The notes below the pieces were generated by a model. That model did not search any database. It was not told the DNA's origin and worked only from the letters and a program-made list of their open reading frames with translations. From the NCBI GenBank assembly GCA_036244855.1, contig BQKZ01004019.1:1-50935 (forward strand): a DNA stretch of 50,935 nt, read 5' to 3'. The stretch comes from Temnopleurus reevesii. Its lineage: Eukaryota; Echinodermata; Echinoidea; Temnopleuroida; Temnopleuridae. The number at the start of each line of letters is the position of its first letter. The first letter of the stretch is position 1. Shown in pieces: positions 24,201 through 34,842 of this stretch. Position numbers and translations under genes: made by a program.

Positions 24201-25604
24201 TGATAAAGAGGAGGCTACCAAGTTGTAAAGATGATATGCAAAACTATTTGCGGTGTTAAAACTGGTTAAGACAAATCTATGAGGGCAACAGAAACGTTTT
24301 CTTTATTTAAACTTTCTTTGTAGATTTCTTCACAGGTTTATCCAAGTGAAAATTAATTACAGCTCTCCTTATCTCATTAATGCATCACCTAAAATCTATT
24401 AACAGTAGGTGTGAGAAAATAGTGTTAAATCAACCGATACAGTTTCATCAAAGCTCGGAGGCACGAAGAAATGAAGGTTTCCTTTTCTTTCCTTTCTTCT
24501 ATTTTTTTGTCTGGTGTTGGATACGATGATGGGAAGGTTATTCAAATAGAAGACAAGCCGCAGCTTACCGATGCTTGTCTTGAGGCAAGACAGATGCTAC
24601 CACACTCGCTGGTAGAGCCTCGGTGTCCGACAACTTGGACTCCGCATCGTTTATCCACCACCATTTTCCGCTATATTTCTTTTTTTTGTCTTGCAGTTTG
24701 ACGTACCCGTAGTTGTGGGCGCCGATCTGCTAATAGGGTGTCATAACAGTAGTATCATTTTTCAATTAATGAAGACGCTGCGAAGATGTGTGGCAAACGC
24801 CCTTGAGCTGTTTTCGTGCTTTTTAGTAAGATCCACTGACTATAATCTACGCACAAATGATAAAGCATCTTTGGACAACCTCTCTAAAACGAACAAAATT
24901 TGTCGTTGTCTGGTAAAAAATGGAATTTGATTTAAATTGTCAAATTGTTTTATCGATCCGGGGAGAAGGGAATGTGAGGTGATGATACAGCAAATGAAAT
25001 TATTTGCTGAACGAAAATTCATAGTGATTTAGCTGGAATGTTTTAAAGAAATTTGTTTCAGTTTATTTGTCATATCATGTTATTGGTTAGAAATGACAAA
25101 TTAATGGAAGAAAGACAATTTCTCAAATGTGAACTATATAAACGTCTTAACTCTTTTCTTATCATCATTTAATTAGGCTTTTTGTGTAACATCATTGTGT
25201 GATTTTGTATTACATTATTTTCATATTATATCGACCAGCTGATATTAAGTGAGGATGTAAATGGTAATGACGTGGTTAGCCTGCCCTACAGCCTCCTGCA
25301 GTGATGCGCTTAACGCCTCCCAGACTCATGTCTACCACCCGATCACAATCAATTTGGACAAATGATAATAATTCCTTCTAAAATTGCTTCGAGTGGTTTT
25401 TATTCCTCCCTCTTTTTCTTTCTCTCTCCCCTTTCTACCCTCTCTTTTCTCATATCTCGACGATGATGAAGAGACGAGACTGCAGCCTGAAGATTCGTGC
25501 TTGTGTGTTGGTGTGAAGCAGTCAACATTAAGATAATGATAATTGCCTTCCCGTCGCGACAAAATTCCATTAAAACGTTAGTTTGATTAATAACTGTGAT
25601 GTAT
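24201..25604. other. DNA just upstream of the Sp main exon
   Basis: No exon recognised. Frames at 24471-24701 and 24691-24930 (+) are unrecognised. A CpG-richer block at 25255-25345, containing cctgccctacagcctcctgcag, lies some 300 bases before the splice acceptor and could be regulatory. A pyrimidine-rich tract runs 25397-25450. Confidence 0.4.
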
Positions 25605-25631
25605 CTTGTTTCTTTTTGTCTTTTGCTGCAG
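25605..25631 (+). other. Splice acceptor of the Sp main exon
   Basis: A long pyrimidine-rich run (cttgtttctttttgtctttt) followed by gctgcag, with the AG at 25630-25631. The reading frame continues upstream through the tract to an ATG at 25596, but those twelve codons are the acceptor read as protein. Protein similarity to Sp8/Sp9 starts only after 25631, and the junction position and phase (0, eleven codons before LAM) equal those of vertebrate Sp8/Sp9. Confidence 0.8.
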
Positions 25632-27020
25632 GAAACGTCGCGAAAGGGAAGACCACCTCTAGCCATGTTAGCCGCCACATGTGATCGAGTCGCGGATGGG
25701 AGTCCAGAGAGTTTCCCCGATCCACCCAAGGCTAAAGGTTTCCACCCCTTCAAGAGGACAACACCACACGCGTCTTCACTGGTAGCAGAGCACGCTGCTT
25801 CAAAGTTCGCCAGCATGGCAGCACCTAGCAGCATGTTCAGTGCATCGTTACCTTATCCACTGGCACCAAGCAGCTCGCTAACCTCACCGTTTTCTGGAGA
25901 ACTTTTGTTACGAAAGTCTGAACCACGAATCCCCATCGCAACCGAGACTGCTAAGTCAAACACATCTCCGTATGGACACAAAACAGGGTTTAGCTCAGAG
26001 ACAGAGCACCTCGCAGGTATCCTACCGCCACAGCTCTGTGGACATTCTGCCTACGAATCTTGGCTGAAAGCAGCTACCTCTGCGTCTATGTTATCACGTG
26101 AGAATGGTGTTCATGGGTTCAGTCCCGCGTTCTGGGGCTTACCGAGTGCACAGGCAAGCTTGTTGGACCTTCACAGTAGCGGAGGCACTCTACCCTCACA
26201 TTTCGGTAAGATGCCAACCGGAAGCTCACCTACAGACTGTAATGCACTGACTATGAGCCACTCCATACTACCCTATCCACCTCTTACCACAGCAAACCCA
26301 TCCCTCTTCAATCCATCACATCTATTTCCTCCAAGCAGTTTCAACTCATTCTTACCTCCCGGTTATGATATCATGAGCCTCACGGAGATGCGATCTTCAT
26401 TCTTTGGTCCAGCAGGACTTGGACTTTCGCTGTCCAGAGCGAGCCGCCGTTACAGTGGCAGAGCGACATGCGACTGCCCGAACTGCCAAGAGAACGAGCG
26501 GTTAGCCGCGGCCGGTCAACCGCTTCGAAAGAAAAACGTCCACAGCTGTCACATTCCTGGTTGCGGTAAGATATACGGGAAGACATCACACCTCAAGGCA
26601 CATCTCCGGTGGCACACGGGTGAACGTCCCTTCGTATGTAATTGGCTCTTCTGTGGGAAGCGATTCACTCGATCCGACGAGCTACAGCGCCATCTCCGCA
26701 CGCATACAGGTGAGAAGCGATTCGCTTGCCCGACATGTAACAAGCGTTTCATGAGAAGTGATCACCTCAGCAAACACGTCAAAACGCATCAAAATAACAA
26801 CAACAACAGTGGAAGCGGTAACACCGGTAATCCTGCCGGTAAATCAGCAGGAGAGTCGGGTAAGATGTCACCTATCAAGAAGTTAGCTAGCGTTGGGAGC
26901 AGCGAAGCAGAATCGAGTCCGAGCGGTACCGAAGGCTCGCCATCACCGGCTGCTACCGGACCAGCGAATAGCAATCTACCCGTGCCGCAGTCAGCGTCGT
27001 TAAAGATCGGCTCACCATAG
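25632..27020 (+). CDS. Sp8: Transcription factor Sp8/Sp9-like (Sp6-9 class), main exon
   Basis: Nuclear sequence-specific activator/repressor that binds GC/GT boxes. Sp6-9 factors pattern appendages, ectoderm and neural tissue and respond to Wnt/FGF signals (family knowledge). Codons 1-462 of this exon are visible plus a TAG stop. In order: N-terminal Sp box [18 protein letters not shown], the Sp6-9 counterpart of GFHPWKR; a long Ser/Pro-rich region with a YESWLK motif like the YESWFK of Sp8/Sp9; [15 protein letters not shown], joining the Sp6-9 lead-in to the Buttonhead box (from 26469); then three C2H2 fingers at 26547-26615, 26637-26705 and 26727-26789. The recognition residues KTSHLKA, RSDELQR and RSDHLSK are the canonical Sp set, and all twelve zinc ligands are present. 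A short Asn run and a Ser/Gly/Pro-rich tail follow, ending IGSP. Total length would be 464 residues with a Met-Gln first exon, or 451 from the internal ATG at 25665 (G at -3, good context, start MLAATC). The Btd box with [11 protein letters not shown] and GKRFTRSD argues for Sp6-9 rather than Sp5 or Sp1-4. The split among Sp6, Sp7, Sp8 and Sp9 is not resolvable, since invertebrates usually have one gene. Confidence 0.97.
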   Translation, partial: ETSRKGRPPLAMLAATCDRVADGSPESFPDPPKAKGFHPFKRTTPHASSLVAEHAASKFASMAAPSSMFSASLPYPLAPSSSLTSPFSGELLLRKSEPRIPIATETAKSNTSPYGHKTGFSSETEHLAGILPPQLCGHSAYESWLKAATSASMLSRENGVHGFSPAFWGLPSAQASLLDLHSSGGTLPSHFGKMPTGSSPTDCNALTMSHSILPYPPLTTANPSLFNPSHLFPPSSFNSFLPPGYDIMSLTEMRSSFFGPAGLGLSLSRASRRYSGRATCDCPNCQENERLAAAGQPLRKKNVHSCHIPGCGKIYGKTSHLKAHLRWHTGERPFVCNWLFCGKRFTRSDELQRHLRTHTGEKRFACPTCNKRFMRSDHLSKHVKTHQNNNNNSGSGNTGNPAGKSAGESGKMSPIKKLASVGSSEAESSPSGTEGSPSPAATGPANSNLPVPQSASLKIGSP

Positions 27021-27770
27021 CAGAGTACGACTTAACAGCTCACATTCTGTACACTGCAGCTTGGACAATTGAAAACACGACGACTGGTTGCTCCAGGATG
27101 AAATGAAAGGTTATGACTTATTGATCCATGTCTCGATGGATATTATATATTACACAAGTTACATCGATATGAACAATCATTCAACTAATGCTAGAAAGAG
27201 GGATTATTAGCATTATTTATTAATGTTACTGCAAATCATATCAATATAAAGATTCTCTTTAGTTTTTAACAATTCAGTTTTTGACCGACGTATCCTCAGC
27301 ACTAAAATGTATTCGCGGTAAACCATTTAGATTCATGCGTAAGTATTTTCAGTCTACAGATCATAATCTTTGACATTTTAAATGGCTAAATTTAATAACA
27401 AAATGATCACAATACAACTTTGTTTTATTTATCATTGTACCCTCTTGTCTGTCCACTTTCATGAGGCCTTGGTTGGCATTATTTGAACATCTTATTCTGA
27501 AATATCATTTTAATTGTATTGTAACATTTTCTCTCACAACATACAAACGTCAACAACTCTGTAAGACAAGACCCATCGGTCTCTAATATTTGCACTCGCA
27601 CAAACAACGACTAATATTGAGTATTTATAAGACGTAGGTATTTTCTGAGAAGAACTTATCAGTTAGGCCTACTTGGTGTTAGAGGTAACCTTGGAATATA
27701 TATAATACATCTCAATTTAAAGACGTTCCCTTTCCGATTTTTATAATAAATACCAGCTTAAAAATTTCGA
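27021..27770 (+). other. Probable 3'UTR of the Sp gene with poly(A) signal
   Basis: AT-rich sequence follows the TAG stop at 27018-27020. The first canonical AATAAA I find is at 27745-27750, giving a 3'UTR of about 0.75 kb. Other AATAAA hexamers occur further on, so longer forms are possible. The exact cleavage site is not visible. Confidence 0.45.
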
Positions 27771-30690
27771 TTATTGAAAAATAATCATGTGAAATCAACT
27801 TAAAAAACATGACATCTCATAAAAACAAGAACTCATTGGTTTAATTTTAGCATCAGTATAAAAACATGACATTTGAATAGATCGGGGATGTATTGACAGA
27901 AACGTCCTCAAAACTTTTTTTAGAATATTGAACATATCATCAGCTCTTTGCTTAAATCTGCTTTAAGTCTCAGCGTTGTAGTGAAGAGGCAATAACTCAT
28001 CTAAAGAGTCTCAAGTCATTAACCAGGTTAACACCAAATTCTTTAAGTTTTTCAATCCATCACATTCTTAGATGTAGAGGATATCGTCTTAATAAGAGAT
28101 AATACATAGCTTGACAGTAGAAATATGAGGGAATAGAAAGCTTTCAACCCTCCTAATATGGCGATAATGACTTCTTTCTAAAACCCCTATTTTAAAAGAT
28201 AGGGATAAGGTTGGTATTACGGTAGGCCGACTCGATTTGGCGGGGTTAAGCGAAAAGCCATGCCTCGCGTCTTCTCGTCGAATCGAGCAAATGTCAGGAG
28301 AGCTGAGCGGCTGTTTTTTAACCATCCTCGGAGGAAAGAAGAAGAAAGGGACTAGGAGGAGGACTAGAGAGAGAGAGAAAGGAATGAATAAAGAATACAG
28401 GAGGGAACGGTAGGGGTTTGAGAAAATGGCAGGCGAGAAAAAAATATGGTGTAGTTAATAAAGACGTATGGATGGGAAGACTGGAGATGACAGGGAAAGG
28501 TTATTGCGCGTTTACTAGCTATCCAGGACGTGACGTATGGTGAAGTCTTTCCAACAAATTAACCCAGAGCGAGAAGCTATAGCTTGAGAAACGGTTGCTA
28601 TTCAGGCACGTTCAGCAGCATAGAAACGTTCTTTAAAGCAGCATTGTTTTAATTTTGGTTTGAAATAAATCATAGCATGGTTAATATGATTATTAATCTA
28701 GCTTTTTCAAATTGCGTTTTCTTTGCTGCTTAGGTGACGAATACATAGCTCCGCATTCGTTCAAGCATAGGCATGGCGTGCGGGTAAAATCACCTGGAGA
28801 ATCTTACCATAAATTGTCCTATATGCATGCTGTCCTCCCTTTATTTCTGCTTCTCTCAGGCCCTCTCCTTTTCCTTTTTAGCAATGTTTCACAGTTCTGT
28901 ATTTGTTTCATTAATATTTAACGTTCTACCTGTTTCTCTCAATATCCCTCTTCTAAACTTCACTCTCCCAAATCTTTCCTATTTTTCCTATCCACCCACT
29001 TTCATCTAACCCCTTTCCAACTCTCATTATATCCGAAGATTACCAAAAGTGAGATTAAGATGTACTTAGTGACAGAGCTTTTATCTCGGCCTATCCTCGG
29101 GATCTAAAATCCATTGCCACTTGACATTCGGTCACCAAAGTGATCAATCGATGCTAGATTTTATTTTTACCAAAATACTGATCGTTTATTTCAGTCAGCT
29201 ATTTCTATGAACAAAAACATTAATGATTATATTGTATGTCTTTCCTGACCTCTGTAACCAATATTTATCTTAAAATGACTTATTTATCCTTGACTGTCTT
29301 AGAAGGATTAATATGATAAAAGATATTCCGGAACCCTATTTTTGTGGACTGTGGTTTAAATATGAATATGTGTTGTTCGTCACAAGAATTATAATTCTTG
29401 CGAAATGCAAGAATTCTAAATTTCTTTACATTGTGTTCCAAAGTGTTCTAAATCTTACGGAACTACATCTATTTGCTCTCTATTGCATTTATTCACTTTT
29501 AGGTAAAACTGTAAATCTTTCTGTATTTTCTATTCCTACCTGGAATATTATTTGCCTAATATTAAAAAACACATTGAAAGCGATTCAGACGAATATACCG
29601 TATAGTAAAGGCAGTATTCCAATATTCTAACAAATATATCTCATGTAAATGAACGTGGGTTTGTAGGTTTACATTATTAAAAATTAGTACACCTATTGGA
29701 ATATAGACCTGCACATTCGTAATCGTTAAGATTTGATTAGTTTATGTAAATTATTTTTTATAAAGTCTTGCCGTAACCTTGATAAGAATTCTGGTCATAA
29801 CTTGGTGGATATGGGTATTCTTGGTTTTTATTGACAAAACGGAGTGGAATAGACGAACAGATATTGTTTGCTGTGATAAAAAGGGAATAGATAACGTGAT
29901 AATTTAGAGTGATATTTTATCTGCGAACAAAACATGTGACTAAACACATGACAAACATAATGATGTATTCTGAAATACTACCAGAACATATAACTACTCA
30001 TATTATGACATATCAATGATTGGACGTGTACAGTTTGAGAATATTAGATATATGTAATTTATTTTGATCTGAATGAAGAGGATTTCCTTTAACTCATGGC
30101 GCGTAAAGCCACCATAGGAAATCAAAATGGAGGATTGGGAAGAAAAGTCTTATGTACATTATTTGTGAGAATAGTGAAATATATAATTATACTATTGGAA
30201 TGTATAACTTTGTGTTCATCTTTTTGTAAGTTTTGGGTGTATCATATGATGGAATTGTACCTAGAAAAAGAGTTGATGTTGTACAAATTGTCTATTGTGA
30301 TATATATACTGAAGCTGAATAATAAAAGAGACTTTTGCCGTTTTAAACGGGTATACAGGGGAATTTTGATAAACGTTCTCAAGTGTTTTTTTTTTCTAGA
30401 TAATTCTTTCATGTGAAAAAAATGTTTTAATTGAATGATTTGTTGTGTTGGGTAGATGAATAGTTGAAATTCTTGCCTTATCATGTCAATCATTGTTTAT
30501 TCATATTGGGATAAGGCAAGAATTATTTCAATCATGAACAAAAATGTTGTTGTGATGAGTGAAATTATGGTGTTTGATACAAGTTTACAGTGTGCTATTT
30601 TGATGTGGAAACGTTTTCCAAATTTTAGAGAAATTGCATAAATGAAAAAGGAAAAAAGAAATGTAACAAAAGTAAAATAATGGAAAGTGA
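27771..30690. other. 3' flank of Sp, no gene seen
   Basis: Mostly AT-rich. A GC-richer patch at 28200-28330 is followed by a purine-rich stretch (28330-28400). A perfect 18-bp palindrome CAAGAATTATAATTCTTG sits at 29383-29400. A 68-base hairpin is listed separately at 30464-30531. Frames at 29313-29630 and 30096-30416 are hydrophobic, AT-driven and unrecognised. Confidence 0.5.
30464..30531. ncRNA. Hairpin with 19-bp stem, possible small-RNA precursor or foldback
   Basis: ttgaaattcttgccttatc (30464-30482) pairs fully with the right arm (30510-30531) apart from a 3-base bulge, around a 27-base loop. The total of 68 nt fits a miRNA-precursor size, and pairing weakly continues outside. It could equally be a decayed inverted-repeat element. 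I recognise no mature miRNA. Typed as ncRNA only as the best-fitting category. Confidence 0.2.
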
Positions 30691-30699
30691 ACAAAAGTG

Positions 30700-30711
30700 G
30701 GAAAGTGAGAA

Positions 30712-30742
<31 letters not shown>

Positions 30743-30830
30743 GCTAGGAGAGGGGGGAGGGGGTGAGAGAGAGATACAGTTTGCATGTGTGTGCGAGTGT
30801 GTGTGTAGAGAGAGAGAAAGGTTAAAACCT
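30700..30830. repeat. GA and GT low-complexity tract
   Basis: (GA)n with G-rich interruptions (30712-30775), then gtgtgtgcgagtgtgtgtgtag. It leads directly into the first copy of the duplicated segment at 30800. Confidence 0.85.
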
Positions 30831-30915
30831 ATACATAAACCTATTTGAGCAAAATTGAATAAAATGACACTGTTATGACACAACAGACGCATAATAAATG
30901 AAAATGCTCACCTGG
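30800..30915 (+). repeat. Diverged direct duplication, copy A (carries the MITEs)
   Basis: Begins gtgtgtgtagagagaga, then ggttaaaacctat, atttgagcaaaattgaataaa, atgacactg, cagacgcata, and ends gaaaatgctcacctgg. The same order of words occurs at 31566-31694. The two foldback elements start directly after this copy's last word, so it was split by insertion. Confidence 0.7.
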
Positions 30916-31062
30916 GCCCCGTAACATAAAGGTTTGCGATTAATCGCTAATTTGATGGCGATTGATATCAATCGCAAGCCTATTGGAAATCATGCATTAA
31001 AGTTTGCAATTTGTTACAAAAACAAATTAGCGATTAATAACAAACCTTTATGTTACGGGGCA
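30916..31062. mobile_element. MITE 1 of an inverted pair (CCCCGTAACATAAAGG termini)
   Basis: About 147 bp with long terminal inverted repeats: ccccgtaacataaaggtttg at 30917-30936 and its inverse at 31041-31060, with pairing going on inward through taatcgctaatttg. The centre holds the palindrome gattgatatcaatc. CTGG stands on both sides (30912-30915 and 31063-31066). No coding capacity. The superfamily is not clear to me: four bases of flanking repeat do not decide it, because the G/C-rich ends make the exact border ambiguous. Confidence 0.7.
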
Positions 31063-31066
31063 CTGG

Positions 31067-31182
31067 GGCCTGTGACATAATGCAAGTTTGCAATCAATCG
31101 CAAACTTTAACACATGATTTCCCATAGACTTGCGATTGATATCAATCGTACGATCGATTGGAAAGCTGTATGTTACGGGGTG
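31067..31182. mobile_element. MITE 2, inverted diverged copy of MITE 1
   Basis: Has the same kind of ends (cctgtgacataatgcaagtttgc at left; at right gtatgttacgggg, the inverse of the MITE 1 start). On the minus strand its interior reads gattgatatcaatcgcaag...gaaatcatg...ttaaagtttgc, matching the plus-strand interior of MITE 1. It is therefore a second copy in opposite orientation. CTGG lies on each side (31063-31066 and 31183-31186), so the two elements share one CTGG between them. Confidence 0.65.
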
Positions 31183-31835
31183 CTGGTGTGAATTTTTGTT
31201 TCATTTTTTTCTCATTTTGCTCAGATGTGTGTTATTCATTTGTGTGTAAGTGTGCATATGTCTTTATGTGTGCAGTAAAACATAATTATTGATGTCTAGA
31301 CCACTAATTTCATTGTGCACAGAACGGGACTGAGTAAAGGACGGCGAGTGACCATGATGAACAGTTATGAATACTGCTTTGTGTGCGTGCGCATGTTGGC
31401 TAAGTGCATGTGTGTGTGTGTGTGTGTGTGTGTGTTAAATATGTCTGGATGAAATCTCGAAAAGAAACTATTAAAATGTATGAGTATGTGTGTAAAGGAG
31501 AATATGTATGTGTGTGTGTAAGAGAGAAAAGTGTGTTTGTGTGAGTGTGTGAGTGTGTGGGGTTTGTGTGTGTAGAGAGAGAGAGAGAGGGGGGGGGGTT
31601 AAAACCTATGCAAAAAATATATTTGAATAAAATTTAGTAAGATGACACTGATATGCACATCAGACGCATAGTTTTATGAAAATGCTCTTCTGGCATTTTT
31701 TTTTCAAGAGTGTGCGTGTGTGTGTGTATGTGTGAGTATGTGTGTATGTGTGCATCTGACAAAAACTAATCAGGGTGTTTATACAAAAGTTGAGGGATGT
31801 GTGTGAGAGGGAGAGTGTGTATGAATGTGTGTATT
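31183..31835 (+). repeat. GT-rich low-complexity zone with duplication copy B
   Basis: Several (GT)n runs (31410-31434, 31505-31575, 31712-31755), a GA run ending in a G-run (31574-31599), and copy B of the duplicated segment (31566-31694: gtgtgtgtagagagaga, ggttaaaacctat, atttgaataaa, atgacactg, cagacgcata, gaaaatgctcttctgg). Copy B has no MITE after its ctgg and continues directly as cattttttttt, comparable to ctggtgtgaattttt after the MITEs in copy A. Confidence 0.7.
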
Positions 31836-33590
31836 AGAGAGTGCAACTTTAAAGTGGGGAGGTTTGATATGGTGAACAGGGAAAAATTGGTCAAAACTCC
31901 AATATATGGCAACTCAAAATTTAACCTTTTAAACAATTCATAATTTTTATAATCTTAATGATGAGAGATTATTTGCATTACTAAGTATTAAGTATTATTA
32001 ATGTATTAAAGTATTACTAAACTTACTGTTAGCATAGAAAAACGGTTATTGTTTTTAAATCTTAAATCCTGACGACATCAAAATACATGGGTGGATTGAG
32101 TTTGATAAATGGATTGAGAATTTTGTAGAAAGCAGAGGAACAAAAGATAGAAGGAATACATCAACAAGGTGCAAATTCACGAACACCTTGAATATTTTAT
32201 TTGCATTACCTGAAAGAAATGTTTCCTTAGGGCACTTAGTCTTTATAGAACATATGACGTTCCTACTTGTCAACGGTGTGCGATATAAAAATACATCTTA
32301 TGCGGGGCAAAAAGTAAATGAGATATATGTTTTTCTACTTCACCATCCGAAAACAAATTCCAGGCCTGGCACAAACACACCCACAAAGCAAGAGAAAGAA
32401 GAAGAAGAAGTCATTTCACATCTGTATGACTCTGGAAAAACATTAATTTGATTGAGGTTCTACGAGTTCAAGTTGGAGATGTCGCCTATACGCCTTTTAC
32501 GTGCACCCTCGATGCTCCCCGCCAAGTGTCGGGGATGGCTGGGGGAATGGAGACTACATCTCCTCCTTCTTCAAGAAAACGCTCACATCGCGTTGATCTA
32601 CCGTAGATCTGACCCGATACGTTTGGTTTTGCCTGCATGGAGGGTAGACGTTTGTATTAGAATGGGCTTATGAAAAAAAATGTTATTTTTATCTTCTTGT
32701 AACTTCATTTAATTTACTATTGATTTGAATAACCCATTCGTATGCTTTGAATCAATGATTTTGTATTGAACATAAAATTTCGCAAAGTTATATAATTGAT
32801 TCAAATAAACCAACAGCTCTGCTCCTGAAATCTGTAATAACCTTTCCCATTTTCCAAAGAAATCGGGGAAATTTATAAAGTCGAGCCTATGAACCATAAA
32901 TATTTCCTGATATCAGTTCCAATTTGTATAAGATGCATCACTTTAAAAAGTGATATATCCGTCTCCTTTTCAATAGGTACCGCAAATTAATGATCATATG
33001 AATATCAAACTATTAAATGAAAAGTGGCACATTTCGGTATATTTCAGGGTCTGAAATTGATTGCACAATTTGATTAAAAAAATATTTTGAATTTAAAAGC
33101 TGTAAATTTGTAGCTTTAAAAGAATCGAATAAAACTTTTTTTCGGTTTCCACAGGGCACTTATCTTTTATCATTACTTACAGGATATAAAAAAAATGTGG
33201 GCACATTTGTTTTCAGATTCAGTTTCTCTCTTCTCCATCTAATGAAAACTTAGGTTTGATGATAAATAATCTAAGATCTCGATAAGTTCAATTAAAATTT
33301 ATGTCATAAGTAGACATCATAATTATCAACGCAAACTATGAATGAATATATTATTAAGCTACGGTGTATTAATTAGGCATTAGTTGTAATTTCGCCTAAA
33401 AATGTACCACAAATGTAAAGATCGTTCTATCCCCATCCCTTATCCCTGTTCATAAATCCAGCATGCTGCACCTCTCTAGTGCCACCCTGAAAAGCTATCT
33501 AGCCCCGAGTCAAACTTGATATACCCACCCAGGGTGATTAGAGAACCAACAAGGAGGATCTCACACGCGAAATAACCATCATCAATCCCG
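31836..33590. other. 3' flank, no gene seen; GC-richer block 32450-32665
   Basis: AT-rich except for about 32450-32665, which is CpG-rich and non-repetitive and contains the inverted repeat GATCTACcGTAGATC (32595-32609). The + frame there (32452-32673) has an unrecognised product. The block is a possible regulatory element. Confidence 0.4.
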
Positions 33591-33819
33591 TCATCTAACT
33601 CATCACTTTTAAACTCCTTCTTTCTTTTTCTTCTTATCTCCTCCCTTCTCTCCGGATGTTCTTCTATTCATCTGCCTGGTTTCCTCCTCCCATGTCCTCC
33701 TTTTCAATGTCAATATTCGTCAGAAATTAGCAGCTATCTTATATTTGGTAACGATTGGTATCCCTTTAACATTCCCCTTTTTCAGTTTCTCCTTTCCATA
33801 TCCCTTCTCTCTTTCCTTC

Positions 33820-34040
33820 GCCCTCTCTCTCTCTCTCTCGAGCGCCAATGCACACATGTAGAAAAAAGACATACACGCACGCACACCCACATATACTCCC
33901 ACACACACCTACATACACCTACACAAATTAACACACACACAGAACACCTGTACACATCCACACAAACACACACACAAACAGACACGCACAAACAGACACA
34001 CACAAGCACACACAAACCCCCACACACACGGACACACAAA
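33820..34040. repeat. CT run followed by CA-rich tract
   Basis: (CT)n at 33823-33839, then about 170 bases of interrupted cacaca (cacacccacatatactcccacac...). The antisense frame (33782-34039) is Val/Cys-rich translated repeat, not a gene. Confidence 0.85.
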
Positions 34041-34186
34041 TTATTATCTCTCTTGCCGAACTTTATCCTATATATTCTTAGACAAGACTATTTCCATTAG
34101 ACGTTTAATATTGCTTATAACATCTAACAACTGTTATTGTAATGAAATTGCATATTGAACAGGGTATTTTTATATTAATTCATATC

Positions 34187-34245
34187 TTCATTCATATTTC
34201 ACCATGGTAGTCCATTAAACATATTTACTCTTCCTCAGGGCCGTA
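34187..34245 (-). mobile_element. Retroposon 3'-tail fragment, copy 1
   Basis: On the minus strand: ggccctgaggaagag, then a spacer, tttaatggactaccatgg, then tgaaatatgaatg. This is the same word order as at 36808-36870, 38690-38774 and the end of the SINE at 42722-42985. Only the 3' end is recognisable. Confidence 0.5.
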
Positions 34246-34842
34246 GAGCTCATTCAACTTCATTTATTACGTTAATTAATGATATCCTGATATTGTTGTT
34301 CTATTCACAGTTTCATTCCATTTCCATGGTTTTTTTTTTAACATATCTAATTTATCATCCAAAATTTATTTTCCTCAGCATCTCTTACTCTTTTTCCGTC
34401 ATTGTTTTTAATTTTTTTTCCGGCGGGACCTTTTAATCCTCTCTTTCTATTCATATTTCCCTTGTCAGTTTTTCATACTGGGTATTGATGGCCAATATAT
34501 TATATATATTATTACACTTTCTTTAGAAATGAAATGATGTATTAGCTAGTGATCAGGAAAATTCATTCATGGCGTAACATCAGGCTACCATTAAAAGACA
34601 AATAGGTAAAACAACGAATCATGCATAATTTCTTACGAAGTGTTTCCTATTTTCCCTGGCCAATGTATTTACACGAAAATTAGATACTTTGCATCAACAA
34701 ACAGCACTTCTTAATGGCAGATGCCCTCATATTTTAGAATCCATTGCATTTTACAACCAGCAAAATATATCTCATGGACTTAGTGGTAAAGTTCTCACCT
34801 GAATAATCACATATATTATTCTTTTTGTATACTTAATAGTTT
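34246..34842. other. AT-rich flank up to the assembly gap
   Basis: No gene seen. The last bases before the gap (about 34772-34812: catggacttagtggtaaag, ttctcacctgaataatcac) look like the head of a tRNA-derived SINE (A-box-like tagtggtaaag). It would be cut off by the gap, so this cannot be confirmed. Confidence 0.35.

Larger units (their letters stand above)
2041..25631 (+). other. Candidate 23.6-kb first intron of the Sp gene (or 5' flank)
   Basis: Bounded by a consensus donor (CAG|gtatgt) and a strong acceptor (long pyrimidine run, then gctgcag). No convincing coding exon was found on either strand in between. The open frames present are short, unrecognised or made of microsatellite. If the true first exon lies closer to 25632, the left part is ordinary 5' flank. 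Long first introns in developmental regulators often house enhancers, and several GC-richer blocks listed separately are the candidates here. Confidence 0.35.

Noticed and set aside
25596..25631. Upstream ATG extending the Sp frame by twelve codons
   Set aside because: These codons read through the polypyrimidine tract and acceptor AG, and Sp8/Sp9 similarity begins exactly after it.
25400..25834. 144-codon frame antisense to the Sp exon
   Set aside because: Shadow of the sense coding sequence; unrecognised product.
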